The notes: generated from the sequence alone by a model not told the origin. DNA of 11,124 nt from Motiliproteus sp036964625 (GCA_036964625.1 JBALTG010000147.1:1-11124); one strand, 5' to 3'. Shown: positions 1 through 7,008, numbered from the stretch's first letter. Translations and numbers: made by a program.

Positions 1-480
1 ACCCTGTTCAACTGGCTCCAGTCGCGACTGCCCGGGGCCCGCTGTCTGGACCTGTTTGCGGGTAGCGGCGCGCTGGGGCTGGAAGCGCTGTCGCGCGGGG
101 CTGCCCACGTCACCCTGGTCGACAGTGCCGACCTGGTGGTGCGCCAACTGCGCCAGAACCTGGCCCTGCTTGAGGCTGAACAGGACGCAACTGTGGTTCA
201 TAGCCAGGCCGTTCGCTGGCTTCAGAGCGCCCCGGCCCGGGAAACCTTTGATCTGGTGTTTCTCGACCCCCCCTTTGCCCAGGGGATGCTGGCAGGGTGC
301 TGCGAAGCACTGGAGCAGCAGGCACTGCTCGGCCCCCATAGCTGGATCTATATCGAAGCGGAAAAAACCCTACAGCCTCTACCCGTACCCGACCACTGGC
401 AACTGCATCGCAGCCTCAATGCGGGTCAGGTGAGCTGCTATCTGTATCAGCGCGGCGCTGAAGAGTCGCTTTCTCTCTAG
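1..480 (+). CDS. rsmD: 16S rRNA (guanine966-N2)-methyltransferase RsmD, 5' end missing
   Basis: The reading frame is open from base 1 to the TAG at 478-480 and gives 159 visible residues. It begins inside the conserved 'RETLFNWL' region as TLFNWLQSRLPG, so roughly 40 N-terminal residues lie outside the window (E. coli RsmD is about 198 aa). The SAM-binding motif I is LDLFAGSGALGLEALSRGA at about residues 17-35. The catalytic DPPF motif of N2-guanine methyltransferases is encoded at 265-276. In the family this enzyme methylates G966 of 16S rRNA within the assembling 30S subunit, using S-adenosylmethionine. The gene converges on dnaJ and ends just before a strong hairpin terminator. The truncation comes from the window edge and is not a mutation. 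The identification is firm because both signature motifs and their spacing are present. Confidence 0.93.
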   Translation, partial: TLFNWLQSRLPGARCLDLFAGSGALGLEALSRGAAHVTLVDSADLVVRQLRQNLALLEAEQDATVVHSQAVRWLQSAPARETFDLVFLDPPFAQGMLAGCCEALEQQALLGPHSWIYIEAEKTLQPLPVPDHWQLHRSLNAGQVSCYLYQRGAEESLSL

Positions 481-503
481 CACCAGACTTGGGGCTAAAT
501 AGC

Positions 504-554
504 AAAAAACAAAACGCCCCGGCGTGGAACCAACCACAACCGGGGCGCTTTTTT
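504..554. terminator. Bidirectional intrinsic terminator between rsmD and dnaJ
   Basis: The arms CGCCCCGG (515-522) and CCGGGGCG (540-547) form an 8-bp GC stem. An inner pairing, GTGG (524-527) with CCAC (534-537), extends it. Six T residues follow at 549-554 for the + strand. An A-rich run at 504-514 supplies the U-tract on the - strand, so the element can end both the convergent rsmD and dnaJ transcripts. Confidence 0.88.
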
Positions 555-580
555 ATCCGAACCTCTCGCGTTTGCCGAGA

Positions 581-1708
581 TCAGATATCTTCGAAAAACT
601 TCTTCACACCGCCCAAGAAGCTAGTCTTCTTGGGCGAATGCTTGGCGTATTTCTCATCCAGCGTAGTCTGGAACTCACGCAGTAGCTCCTTCTGCCGCGT
701 ATTCAGATGCACCGGTGTTTCCACCAGGATCTTGCACATCAGATCGCCCGGCGCGCCACCGCGTACCGGCGGTACACCGCGGCCACGCAAGCGGAACATC
801 TTACCGGTCTGTGACTCTTCCGGCACCTTCAGCTTGACCCGGCCGTCCAGGGTAGGCACATCGATCTCGCCTCCCAGCGCCGCATCGACAAAACTGATCG
901 GGACTTCACAATAGAGGTTCTTGCCATCGCGCTCGAAGATCGCATGCCGACGCACCGAAACCTGCACAAACAGATCACCGGAGGGCCCGCCATGAGTTCC
1001 CGCTTCACCTTCTCCAGCCAAGCGAATCCGATCGCCGGTATCGACCCCGGGTGGAATCTTGACCGACAGGGTCTTGGTGTTCTCGATCCGGCCGCGACCG
1101 CGACAGTCGGTACAAGGATCGGAAACCGTTGAGCCCTCGCCATGACAAGCAGGACAGGTCTGCTGCACCGAGAAAAAACCCTGCTGCATCCGTACCTGAC
1201 CGATGCCACCGCAGGTGCCACAGGTGGTCGGCTTAGTGCCCGCTTTAGCGCCCGTACCGCTACAGGTTTTACAGCCGATCAGGGTGGGGATACGGATCTT
1301 CTTCTCGACTCCGCGTACCGCCTCTTCCAGGTCGAGCTCCATGTTGTAGCGCAGATCCGCCCCGCGCTGCACCCGCGAACGACCCCGACCGCCGCCTCCG
1401 CCGCCGAAGATATCGCCGAACACGTCACCAAACACATCGCCGAAGCCGCCATGTCCCTGGCCCGCGCCGCCGCGCATATTGGGATCAACACCCGCATGAC
1501 CGTACTGATCGTAGGCAGCTTTTTTCTGCGTGTCGGAGAGCATCTCGTAGGCCTCATTGGCCTCTTTGAATTTTTCTTCCGATGCTTTGTCACCGGGGTT
1601 ACGGTCGGGGTGATACTTCATCGCCAGGCGACGATACGCCTTCTTGATATCCCGATCGGAGGTATCCTGGGAGACTCCCAGTACTTCATAGTAATCACGC
1701 TTGGACAT
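581..1708 (-). CDS. dnaJ: Chaperone protein DnaJ (Hsp40)
   Basis: This 375-residue protein is a full-length class I (type A) DnaJ. The J domain spans about residues 4-70 and has the HPD motif at 33-35 that stimulates DnaK ATP hydrolysis. A Gly/Phe-rich linker follows at about 75-105 and contains the iterated GDVFGDVFGDIF. Four zinc-binding CxxCxGxG repeats lie at 146-153, 163-170, 185-192 and 199-206 (CKTCSGTG, CGTCGGIG, CPACHGEG, CTDCRGRG). The C-terminal substrate-binding and dimerisation domains complete the protein. DnaJ delivers unfolded clients to DnaK in the cytoplasm. The ATG has only a weak GGA Shine-Dalgarno about 7 nt upstream. It is the last gene of grpE-dnaK-dnaJ, 105 bp after dnaK with a hairpin between them, so its expression may be set lower than that of dnaK. 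No key residue is missing. Confidence 0.98.
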   Translation of the reverse strand: MSKRDYYEVLGVSQDTSDRDIKKAYRRLAMKYHPDRNPGDKASEEKFKEANEAYEMLSDTQKKAAYDQYGHAGVDPNMRGGAGQGHGGFGDVFGDVFGDIFGGGGGGRGRSRVQRGADLRYNMELDLEEAVRGVEKKIRIPTLIGCKTCSGTGAKAGTKPTTCGTCGGIGQVRMQQGFFSVQQTCPACHGEGSTVSDPCTDCRGRGRIENTKTLSVKIPPGVDTGDRIRLAGEGEAGTHGGPSGDLFVQVSVRRHAIFERDGKNLYCEVPISFVDAALGGEIDVPTLDGRVKLKVPEESQTGKMFRLRGRGVPPVRGGAPGDLMCKILVETPVHLNTRQKELLREFQTTLDEKYAKHSPKKTSFLGGVKKFFEDI

Positions 1709-1757
1709 AAAAAATCCGCTTGATAAACAACAACGCTAGTGCAAAAGCCAGATACAA

Positions 1758-1784
1758 CAACGCGGAAGTGTGGCTCCCGCGTTG
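1758..1784 (-). promoter_or_regulatory. Hairpin in the dnaK-dnaJ intergenic gap
   Basis: The perfect 8-bp arms CAACGCGG (1758-1765) and CCGCGTTG (1777-1784) enclose an 11-nt loop, between the dnaK stop and the dnaJ start. No T-run directly follows on the - strand, so it is not a convincing terminator. It could mark a processing or attenuation point that adjusts the dnaK:dnaJ ratio; that role is inference. Confidence 0.5.
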
Positions 1785-1813
1785 GGTCTTACCGTCAAAA
1801 AAAGCTAAACGAC

Positions 1814-3733
1814 TTACTTCTTGTCGTCTTTAACCTCTTCGAATTCGGCATCAACAGCATCATCAGCGGGAGCCGCTTCGGCCTGCGGCTCAGCGCCAGC
1901 CGCTTGCTCGGCGGTCGCATCGGCATACATCTTCTGCGCCACACCCGAAACGACCTCGGTCAACGCGGCGGTCTTGGCGTCGATATCGTCCTTATCGTCG
2001 CCCTTCAGTGCCTCTTCCACCGCAACAATGGCGGCTTCGATCGCGGCCTTCTCTTCGTCGCTGGCTTTATCACCGGCTTCTTCCAGCGTTTTCTTGCTGG
2101 TATGGACCATGCCATCAGCGGCGTTGCGCGCACCGACCAGGGCCGCAAACTTCTCATCTTCAGCCGAATGGGCCTCAGCATCGGCAACCATCTGCTCGAT
2201 CTCATCATCCGACAAACCGGAAGAGGCCTTGATCACGATCGACTGCTCTTTACCAGTCGCCTTGTCTTTGGCTGATACGTTCAGGATACCGTTGGCGTCC
2301 AGATCAAAACTGACCTCGATCTGAGGCATGCCGCGCGGTGCTGGCGGGATATCGGCCAGGTCGAAACGACCCAGTGATTTGTTCTGGGTCGCTTGCTTAC
2401 GCTCACCCTGAACCACGTGAATAGTCACCGCGCTCTGGTTGTCATCCGCGGTTGAGAACACCTGCGATTTTTTAGTCGGGATAGTGGTGTTCTTCTCGAT
2501 CACGGCCGTGGCCACGCCACCCATGGTCTCGATACCCAGCGTCAGCGGCGTTACGTCAAGCAGCAATACGTCTTTGACTTCGCCGGACAGTACCGCAGCC
2601 TGGATCGCAGCACCCATGGCGACAGCTTCATCCGGGTTAACATCTTTACGCGCTTCTTTACCGAAGAACGCTTTAACTTTTTCCTGTACCTGCGGCATCC
2701 GGCTCTGGCCACCGACCAGGATCACGTCATCGATCTCAGACGCGCTCAGACCTGCATCCTTCAGCGCCTGGGCGCAAGGTGCGATAGTACGATCGACCAG
2801 CGCCTCAACCAGTGATTCCAGCTTAGAACGAGTCACCTTAACGTTAAGGTGCTTAGGACCGCTGGCATCGGCAGTGATGTAAGGCAAGTTAACGTCGGTC
2901 TGCTGGCTGCTGGACAATTCAACCTTGGCTTTCTCCGCCGCTTCTTTCAGACGCTGCAGCGCCAGAGGATCGGTGTGCAGATCGATACCGGTATCTTTCT
3001 TGAAAGAATCGGCGAGATACTCGATCAGGCGTGAATCGAAATCTTCGCCGCCCAGGAAGGTATCACCGTTGGTAGACAGCACTTCGAACTGGTGCTCGCC
3101 GTCAACTTCTGCAATCTCGATGATAGAGATATCGAAGGTACCGCCACCCAGGTCATAAACAGCAACCGTGCTATCGCCACGCTTCTTGTCCATACCATAA
3201 GCCAGTGCTGCCGCTGTCGGCTCGTTGATGATCCGCTTTACTTCCAGACCGGCGATCTTACCGGCGTCTTTGGTGGCCTGACGCTGGGAGTCGTTGAAGT
3301 ATGCTGGCACGGTAATAACCGCTTCGGTTACCGACTCACCGAGGAAATCTTCGGCGGTCTTCTTCATCTTCTTCAGAATCTCGGCACTGATCTGCGGCGG
3401 CGCCTGCTTGTTGCCCTTGATATCGACCCAAGCATCGCCATTGTCTGCTTCACAGATACCGTATGGCACCATCTTGATATCTTTCTGAACCACGTCATCC
3501 TTAAAACGACGACCGATCAGACGCTTGATCGCAAACAGGGTGTTAGTCGGGTTGGTGACCGCCTGGCGCTTGGCCGACTGACCCACCAGGATTTCATCAT
3601 CGTCGGTATAGGCGATGATGGAAGGCGTAGTCCGGTCACCTTCAGAATTCTCGATTACTTTTGGCTTGCCACCATCGAGTACTGACACACAAGAGTTAGT
3701 GGTGCCCAGGTCAATACCAATTACTTTACCCAT
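1814..3733 (-). CDS. dnaK: Chaperone protein DnaK (Hsp70)
   Basis: This 639-residue Hsp70 is essentially the length of E. coli DnaK. The N-terminal ATPase domain opens with GIDLGTTNSCVSV (residues 6-18), and its phosphate loop DLGGGTFDIS (194-203) contains the conserved Thr199. The hydrophobic interdomain linker VKDVLLLDVTPL precedes the substrate-binding domain at about residue 390. The lid is followed by an Ala/Glu-rich tail ending in EFEEVKDDKK, the bacterial EEVK-type terminus. DnaK uses ATP cycles, driven by DnaJ and reset by GrpE, to hold and refold proteins in the cytoplasm. It is also the usual feedback regulator of sigma-32. The ATG has a good GGAG Shine-Dalgarno about 7 nt upstream. 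It is the middle gene of the operon and also has its own sigma-32-like promoter in the gap after grpE. Confidence 0.99.
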   Translation of the reverse strand: MGKVIGIDLGTTNSCVSVLDGGKPKVIENSEGDRTTPSIIAYTDDDEILVGQSAKRQAVTNPTNTLFAIKRLIGRRFKDDVVQKDIKMVPYGICEADNGDAWVDIKGNKQAPPQISAEILKKMKKTAEDFLGESVTEAVITVPAYFNDSQRQATKDAGKIAGLEVKRIINEPTAAALAYGMDKKRGDSTVAVYDLGGGTFDISIIEIAEVDGEHQFEVLSTNGDTFLGGEDFDSRLIEYLADSFKKDTGIDLHTDPLALQRLKEAAEKAKVELSSSQQTDVNLPYITADASGPKHLNVKVTRSKLESLVEALVDRTIAPCAQALKDAGLSASEIDDVILVGGQSRMPQVQEKVKAFFGKEARKDVNPDEAVAMGAAIQAAVLSGEVKDVLLLDVTPLTLGIETMGGVATAVIEKNTTIPTKKSQVFSTADDNQSAVTIHVVQGERKQATQNKSLGRFDLADIPPAPRGMPQIEVSFDLDANGILNVSAKDKATGKEQSIVIKASSGLSDDEIEQMVADAEAHSAEDEKFAALVGARNAADGMVHTSKKTLEEAGDKASDEEKAAIEAAIVAVEEALKGDDKDDIDAKTAALTEVVSGVAQKMYADATAEQAAGAEPQAEAAPADDAVDAEFEEVKDDKK

Positions 3734-3800
3734 GTTTCGCTCCAGTCTGACTGTCCGGTTCGTAAGGTTATCGATACCGGCGGATTCTTGAATGATTATC

Positions 3801-3829
3801 TATATTGGTCTGTTTATTGCCGTTTCAAG
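3801..3829 (-). promoter_or_regulatory. Putative sigma-32 promoter for dnaK
   Basis: On the - strand, CTTGAA (3824-3829) is a perfect sigma-32 -35 element. A 14-nt spacer separates it from ACCAATATA (3801-3809), which matches most of the heat-shock -10 consensus CCCCATNTA. The spacer is the same length as in the grpE promoter upstream. A TTGAAA/TATAGA pair in the same DNA could also serve sigma-70 weakly. Predicted transcription begins about 60 nt before the dnaK ATG. Confidence 0.65.
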
Positions 3830-3876
3830 GGCTGCTCGGAATAGCCGCTCAAAAAACAACCAAAATGACAGCCCTT
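3827..3876. repeat. Inverted repeat spanning the grpE stop and the dnaK promoter
   Basis: AAGGGCTG (3827-3834) and CAGCCCTT (3869-3876) are perfect inverted copies 34 bp apart. One arm overlaps the grpE stop codon and the other overlaps the -35 of the internal dnaK promoter. There is no U-tract after the stem on the transcribed strand, so a terminator is unlikely. Confidence 0.45.
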
Positions 3877-4516
3877 ATGCTTTTTCGTCAATGCTCGGTG
3901 AAACCGGCTTTTTGCTGCCGCCCTTGGACACCATAACCATCGCCGGACGCACCAGGCGCCCGTTGAGCTGGTAACCCTTCTGCATCACATGCAAGACGGT
4001 GTTAGGCTCAACCTTGTCGTTTTCAACCATCGACATCGCCTGGTGTAGCTGCGGGTCAAACGGTTCGTTCTGCGGATCAACCGGCACTACGTTGAATTTC
4101 TTCAGCGCCGCCACGAAACTACTCAGCGTCAGCTCCATCCCTTCACGGATCACCGTCACATCGGCGGCTTCGTTCTGCGCCGATTCGATGCCGCGCTCGA
4201 GGTTATCGACCACCGGAATCAGCTCTTCGGCGAACTTCTCCAACGCAAACTTACGCGCCTTGGACACGTCCTGCTCGGCCCGGCGACGGACGTTTTGTAC
4301 ATCCGCCTGCGCTCGCAAGACCTGATCCTGAGCCTCGGACAGCGCCAGCTGCGCCTTGACCAACTCTTGATCCAAGCCCTGATGCAGGGTCTCACCCGCC
4401 AAGGCATCGGCGGCAGCTTCAGGGGAGCTATCGACAGCCCCACCTTCCACACCAGCGAACTCCTGAGCCTGCAGATCTTCAGCCTGTGGTGCTTGCGCTT
4501 TATCTTGGTTTGCCAT
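3875..4516 (-). CDS. grpE: Nucleotide exchange factor GrpE
   Basis: GrpE opens the DnaK nucleotide-binding domain to release ADP and so resets the chaperone cycle. It acts as a dimer in the cytoplasm and as a thermosensor. I chose the ATG at 4516 (MANQDKAQAP, 213 aa) because it has a GGAG Shine-Dalgarno 6 nt upstream. An in-frame ATG at 4531 would add five residues but has no visible ribosome site. The N-terminal third is acidic and low in complexity. A long charged helical segment suited to the coiled-coil dimer follows (about LVKAQLALSEAQ onward). The C-terminal beta domain carries the family motif GYQLNGRLVRPAMVMVSKG. It is the first gene of the operon, behind a sigma-32 promoter, and diverges from recN. 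Confidence 0.97.
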   Translation of the reverse strand: MANQDKAQAPQAEDLQAQEFAGVEGGAVDSSPEAAADALAGETLHQGLDQELVKAQLALSEAQDQVLRAQADVQNVRRRAEQDVSKARKFALEKFAEELIPVVDNLERGIESAQNEAADVTVIREGMELTLSSFVAALKKFNVVPVDPQNEPFDPQLHQAMSMVENDKVEPNTVLHVMQKGYQLNGRLVRPAMVMVSKGGSKKPVSPSIDEKA

Positions 4517-4574
4517 CAATGTCTCCAACATTTAGGTGGACAATTGGAACATCGGTTCCTTATCTGTCACCTGT

Positions 4575-4602
4575 ATATGGGGACCGTGAGGTCGGTTTCA
4601 AG
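4575..4602 (-). promoter_or_regulatory. Sigma-32 (RpoH) heat-shock promoter of grpE-dnaK-dnaJ
   Basis: On the - strand, CTTGAA (4597-4602), a 14-nt spacer and CCCCATAT (4575-4582) match the E. coli heat-shock consensus CTTGAA-N13-15-CCCCATNT at every defined position. Initiation about 7 nt after the -10 would give a leader of roughly 50 nt to the chosen grpE start. I saw no CIRCE/HrcA inverted repeat in this gap, which fits sigma-32 control without HrcA. Confidence 0.9.
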
Positions 4603-4648
4603 ACCTAAATCAAAACAACAAAAACGAGACTGGTATCACCGTACAAAC

Positions 4649-4668
4649 TACTGTATAAATAAACATGC
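4649..4668 (+). promoter_or_regulatory. Putative LexA (SOS) box of recN, overlapping a -10 element
   Basis: TACTGTATAAATAAACATGC matches the 20-bp enterobacterial LexA consensus at 15 positions by my count. It has an intact CTGTATA left half and a right half ending CAT instead of CAG. The TATAAA at 4654-4659 inside it is a plausible -10, so bound LexA would block the promoter directly. The box lies 35 bp before the recN ATG. recN is a strongly SOS-induced gene in E. coli, which supports the call. Confidence 0.72.
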
Positions 4669-4702
4669 TTATCATTATATATTGCCCCGCAAGGAGCCCT
4701 CC

Positions 4703-6361
4703 ATGCTGACCCATCTGAGCATTCGCGACTTTACCCTGATCGAACAACTAGATCTGGAGCTAGAGGCTGGCATGACCGTCATCAGCGGTGAGACCGGCGC
4801 CGGTAAATCGATCATGCTCGATGCGCTGGGACTGGCACTGGGCGACCGCAGTGATTCAGACATGGTGCGGCATGGCTGCGAGCGCGCCGATATCAGCGCC
4901 AGCTTCGATCTGAGCCAGCTACCGCTCGCTCAGCAATGGCTGACCGACAACGAGCTCAACCAGGACCATGACTGCATTTTGCGCCGCGTCGTCGGCCGTA
5001 ATGGCCGCTCGCGGGCCTACATCAACGGCCAGCCCGCGCCGCTGCAAAACCTGCGCGCCCTGGGCGAACTACTGATCGAGATCCATGGCCAGCACGAACA
5101 CCAGAAGCTACTCAAAAAAGACCATCACCGACCACTGCTGGATGGCTTTGGCAGCCTGGACGCACTCAGCAACCAGACCCGGCAACAATTTCGTGACTGG
5201 CAACAACTGCAGCAACGCCTCGATACGCTGCGTAACCGCAGCGTGCAACAGGACGCACGCGAGCAACTACTGCGCTACCAGGTTGAAGAGCTAGACCAGA
5301 TCGCGCCTGAAGCGGGCGAACTGCACGGGCTCGAACAGGAGCAGCAACAGCTTGCCCACGCCGAGACGTTACTGGATACCTGCGATGCGGTTCGCCAGCG
5401 CACCACCGAGTCGGAAGAGGGCAACTGCGCCAGCCTGCTCAACAACTGCCTACAACAACTCGCAGCACTGAACATCGACAACGACGCCCTGCGTAACAGC
5501 AGCGACATGCTTAATTCTGCACTGATTCAGATCGAAGAGGCGTCGCTGGAACTGAGCCACTTTATCGACCGCACCGAGGTCAACCCGCAGCGCCTGGAAC
5601 AGGTCGAAGAGCGCCTTAGCCTGCTGTACCAGCTCGCCCGCAAACACCAGGTCGAAACCAACCAACTGCCCCAGCTGCACCTACAACTGACCCAGGAACT
5701 GACTGAGCTAAGCCTCAGCGACAGCACCCTAGAGCAACTTACGCAGGACTGCCAAAATGCAGAGCAAGCCTACCAACTACAGGCCCAGCAACTGAGCCAA
5801 CAGCGCAACGCAACCGCCGAACGCCTCAGCACCCAGGTCAACAGCCAGCTGACCCTACTCGGCATGCCCGCCAGCAACTTCGAAGTCAGCCTGACCTCCT
5901 GCCCCGCCAAGGCCTACGGACTGGAAGAGACCGAATTTTTGATCAGCACCAACCCCGGCCAGCCTGCCAAGCCGCTGGTAAAAGTCGCCTCCGGCGGCGA
6001 ACTCTCACGCATCAGCCTGGCCATTCAGGTGGTGACCGCACAAACCACCGCCACACCAGTACTGGCATTTGATGAAGTGGATGTCGGCATCGGTGGCGCG
6101 ATTGCCGAAGTGGTAGGACGACTGCTACGCGAACTCGGCAGCCACAGCCAGGTACTCTGCGTCACCCACCAGCCCCAAGTCGCCTCACGCGGACAACAGC
6201 ACCTGTTTGTCAGCAAGCAACATAACGGCGACCACAGCAGCAGCCGCATCCAGCGCCTGGATGCCCCGCAGCGGGTACAGGAGATCGCCAGAATGCTCGG
6301 CGGCATCGACATCACTCAGCGCTCGATCGATCATGCCGAAGAGATGCTGGCCCTGGACTAG
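4703..6361 (+). CDS. recN: DNA repair protein RecN (SMC-like ATPase)
   Basis: RecN is a cytoplasmic SMC-family ATPase recruited to double-strand breaks, where it holds DNA ends and sister chromosomes together for RecA-dependent repair. The ATG at 4703 is preferred: it has AAGGAG (4691-4696) 6 nt upstream and gives 552 aa (E. coli RecN is 553). The frame is open far upstream, but that part is antisense to grpE and is not coding. Walker A is GETGAGKS (residues 29-36). A long Gln/Leu-rich antiparallel coiled coil fills about 150-390. The ABC signature is VASGGELSR (428-436). Walker B is LAFDEVD (454-460) with catalytic Asp457-Glu458, and the switch histidine sits in VTHQPQVA. The gene is monocistronic, preceded by a LexA box and followed by a hairpin shared with fur. 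Confidence 0.98.
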   Translation: MLTHLSIRDFTLIEQLDLELEAGMTVISGETGAGKSIMLDALGLALGDRSDSDMVRHGCERADISASFDLSQLPLAQQWLTDNELNQDHDCILRRVVGRNGRSRAYINGQPAPLQNLRALGELLIEIHGQHEHQKLLKKDHHRPLLDGFGSLDALSNQTRQQFRDWQQLQQRLDTLRNRSVQQDAREQLLRYQVEELDQIAPEAGELHGLEQEQQQLAHAETLLDTCDAVRQRTTESEEGNCASLLNNCLQQLAALNIDNDALRNSSDMLNSALIQIEEASLELSHFIDRTEVNPQRLEQVEERLSLLYQLARKHQVETNQLPQLHLQLTQELTELSLSDSTLEQLTQDCQNAEQAYQLQAQQLSQQRNATAERLSTQVNSQLTLLGMPASNFEVSLTSCPAKAYGLEETEFLISTNPGQPAKPLVKVASGGELSRISLAIQVVTAQTTATPVLAFDEVDVGIGGAIAEVVGRLLRELGSHSQVLCVTHQPQVASRGQQHLFVSKQHNGDHSSSRIQRLDAPQRVQEIARMLGGIDITQRSIDHAEEMLALD

Positions 6362-6384
6362 CGCTCAAACAAAAAGCTAATAAC

Positions 6385-6411
6385 GAAAAAAGCCGACATA
6401 ATGTCGGCTTT
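6385..6411. terminator. Intrinsic terminator between recN and fur
   Basis: AGCCGACA (6391-6398) and TGTCGGCT (6402-6409) form a perfect 8-bp stem with a TAA loop. On the - strand the stem is followed by a run of Ts (the A-run at 6386-6390), an efficient design for the fur transcript. On the + strand only a short T-run is present, so termination of recN may be weaker. Confidence 0.85.
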
Positions 6412-6492
6412 CCCATGTTCGCACCTTTACTGGTCATATCGAGCCAAACAGCACAGTGCTGGCTTGCTCACCGATGACGCTCAAACCGCGGA

Positions 6493-6921
6493 CTATAAAG
6501 GTTTCTTGCAACCCCCTTCACAGACACCGTATAAGTACACGGTCCGGTCGGAGATACTAAACCCAAGATCCTTGGCAATCTGTTGCTGACGCGCATTCAA
6601 CCCAGGATCACTGAACTCTTTCACCCGGCCGCATTTGACGCAAACGATATGGTCGTGTTTTTCGTCGGCGGAGAGCTCAAATACCGAATGACCGCCTTCA
6701 AAATGATGCCTGACCACCAGGCCCGCCGCTTCAAACTGGGTCAAAACCCGGTACACCGTGGCCAGCCCAACATCCTCACCCGACTCCATCAGGATCTTGT
6801 AGATGTTCTCCGCACTCCAGTGATCGCCCTCACCCGCACGCTCCAGAATCTGATAGATTTTGACCCTGGGCAGGGTCACTTTCAGACCTGCCTTTCGCAG
6901 TTCTTGATTTTCTGAACTCAT
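6493..6921 (-). CDS. fur: Ferric uptake regulator Fur
   Basis: Fur is a dimeric repressor that binds DNA when loaded with Fe(II) and controls iron uptake. I start it at the ATG at 6921 (MSSENQELRKAGLKVTLPR, 142 aa), which aligns exactly with E. coli MTDNNTALKKAGLKVTLPR. An upstream in-frame GTG at 6930 adds three residues and lacks support. The winged-helix motif GLATVYRVLTQFE is at residues 52-64. Structural zinc ligands Cys94, Cys97, Cys134 and Cys138 are all present. The regulatory site (E. coli His33, Glu81, His88, His90) is conserved as His34, Glu82, His89, His91. The third site is mostly lost: E. coli His87, Glu108 and His125 correspond to Lys88, Asn109 and Arg126. The His-rich tail of E. 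coli Fur is absent. The gene diverges from bamE. No strong Shine-Dalgarno is visible. Confidence 0.96.
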   Translation of the reverse strand: MSSENQELRKAGLKVTLPRVKIYQILERAGEGDHWSAENIYKILMESGEDVGLATVYRVLTQFEAAGLVVRHHFEGGHSVFELSADEKHDHIVCVKCGRVKEFSDPGLNARQQQIAKDLGFSISDRTVYLYGVCEGGCKKPL

Positions 6922-6978
6922 GATCGCCACTGTTTTTAGTTAACGGAGGTCTATGTTAGCGCTTAGCCGAGCCTGAAG

Positions 6979-7008
6979 AATGATGTATCATTTGTGATCA
7001 AGTTTGAT
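6979..7008. promoter_or_regulatory. Two adjacent palindromes in the fur-bamE gap; candidate operator
   Basis: AATGAT-GT-ATCATT (6979-6992) and ATCAA-GT-TTGAT (6997-7008) are perfect inverted repeats, each with a GT centre, and their centres are 17 bp apart. The first resembles a Fur box (two GAT/ATC halves) but has one extra central base compared with the 19-bp consensus. TATCAT (6986-6991), a possible bamE -10, falls inside it. Autoregulation by Fur is an inference. Confidence 0.45.

Noticed and set aside
56..433. A + strand frame of 125 codons overlapping rsmD
   Set aside because: It is out of frame with the recognisable methyltransferase motifs and has no family features.
1142..1723. Long + strand open frame of 193 codons opposite dnaJ
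   Set aside because: It is antisense to a complete, motif-verified dnaJ, and its translation is low in complexity with no recognisable domain; it follows from the codon bias of dnaJ.
3092..3685. Long + strand open frame of 197 codons opposite dnaK
   Set aside because: It lies entirely within the ATPase-domain part of dnaK on the other strand, with no ribosome site or family resemblance; it is a shadow frame.
4295..4702. N-terminal extension of the recN frame to 688 codons
   Set aside because: It crosses the grpE coding region and the regulatory gap. The start at 4703 has a strong ribosome site and gives the family's normal length.
4517..4702. Search for a CIRCE/HrcA operator before grpE
   Set aside because: No TTAGCACTC-N9-GAGTGCTAA-like repeat was found here or before dnaK; sigma-32 elements explain the regulation.
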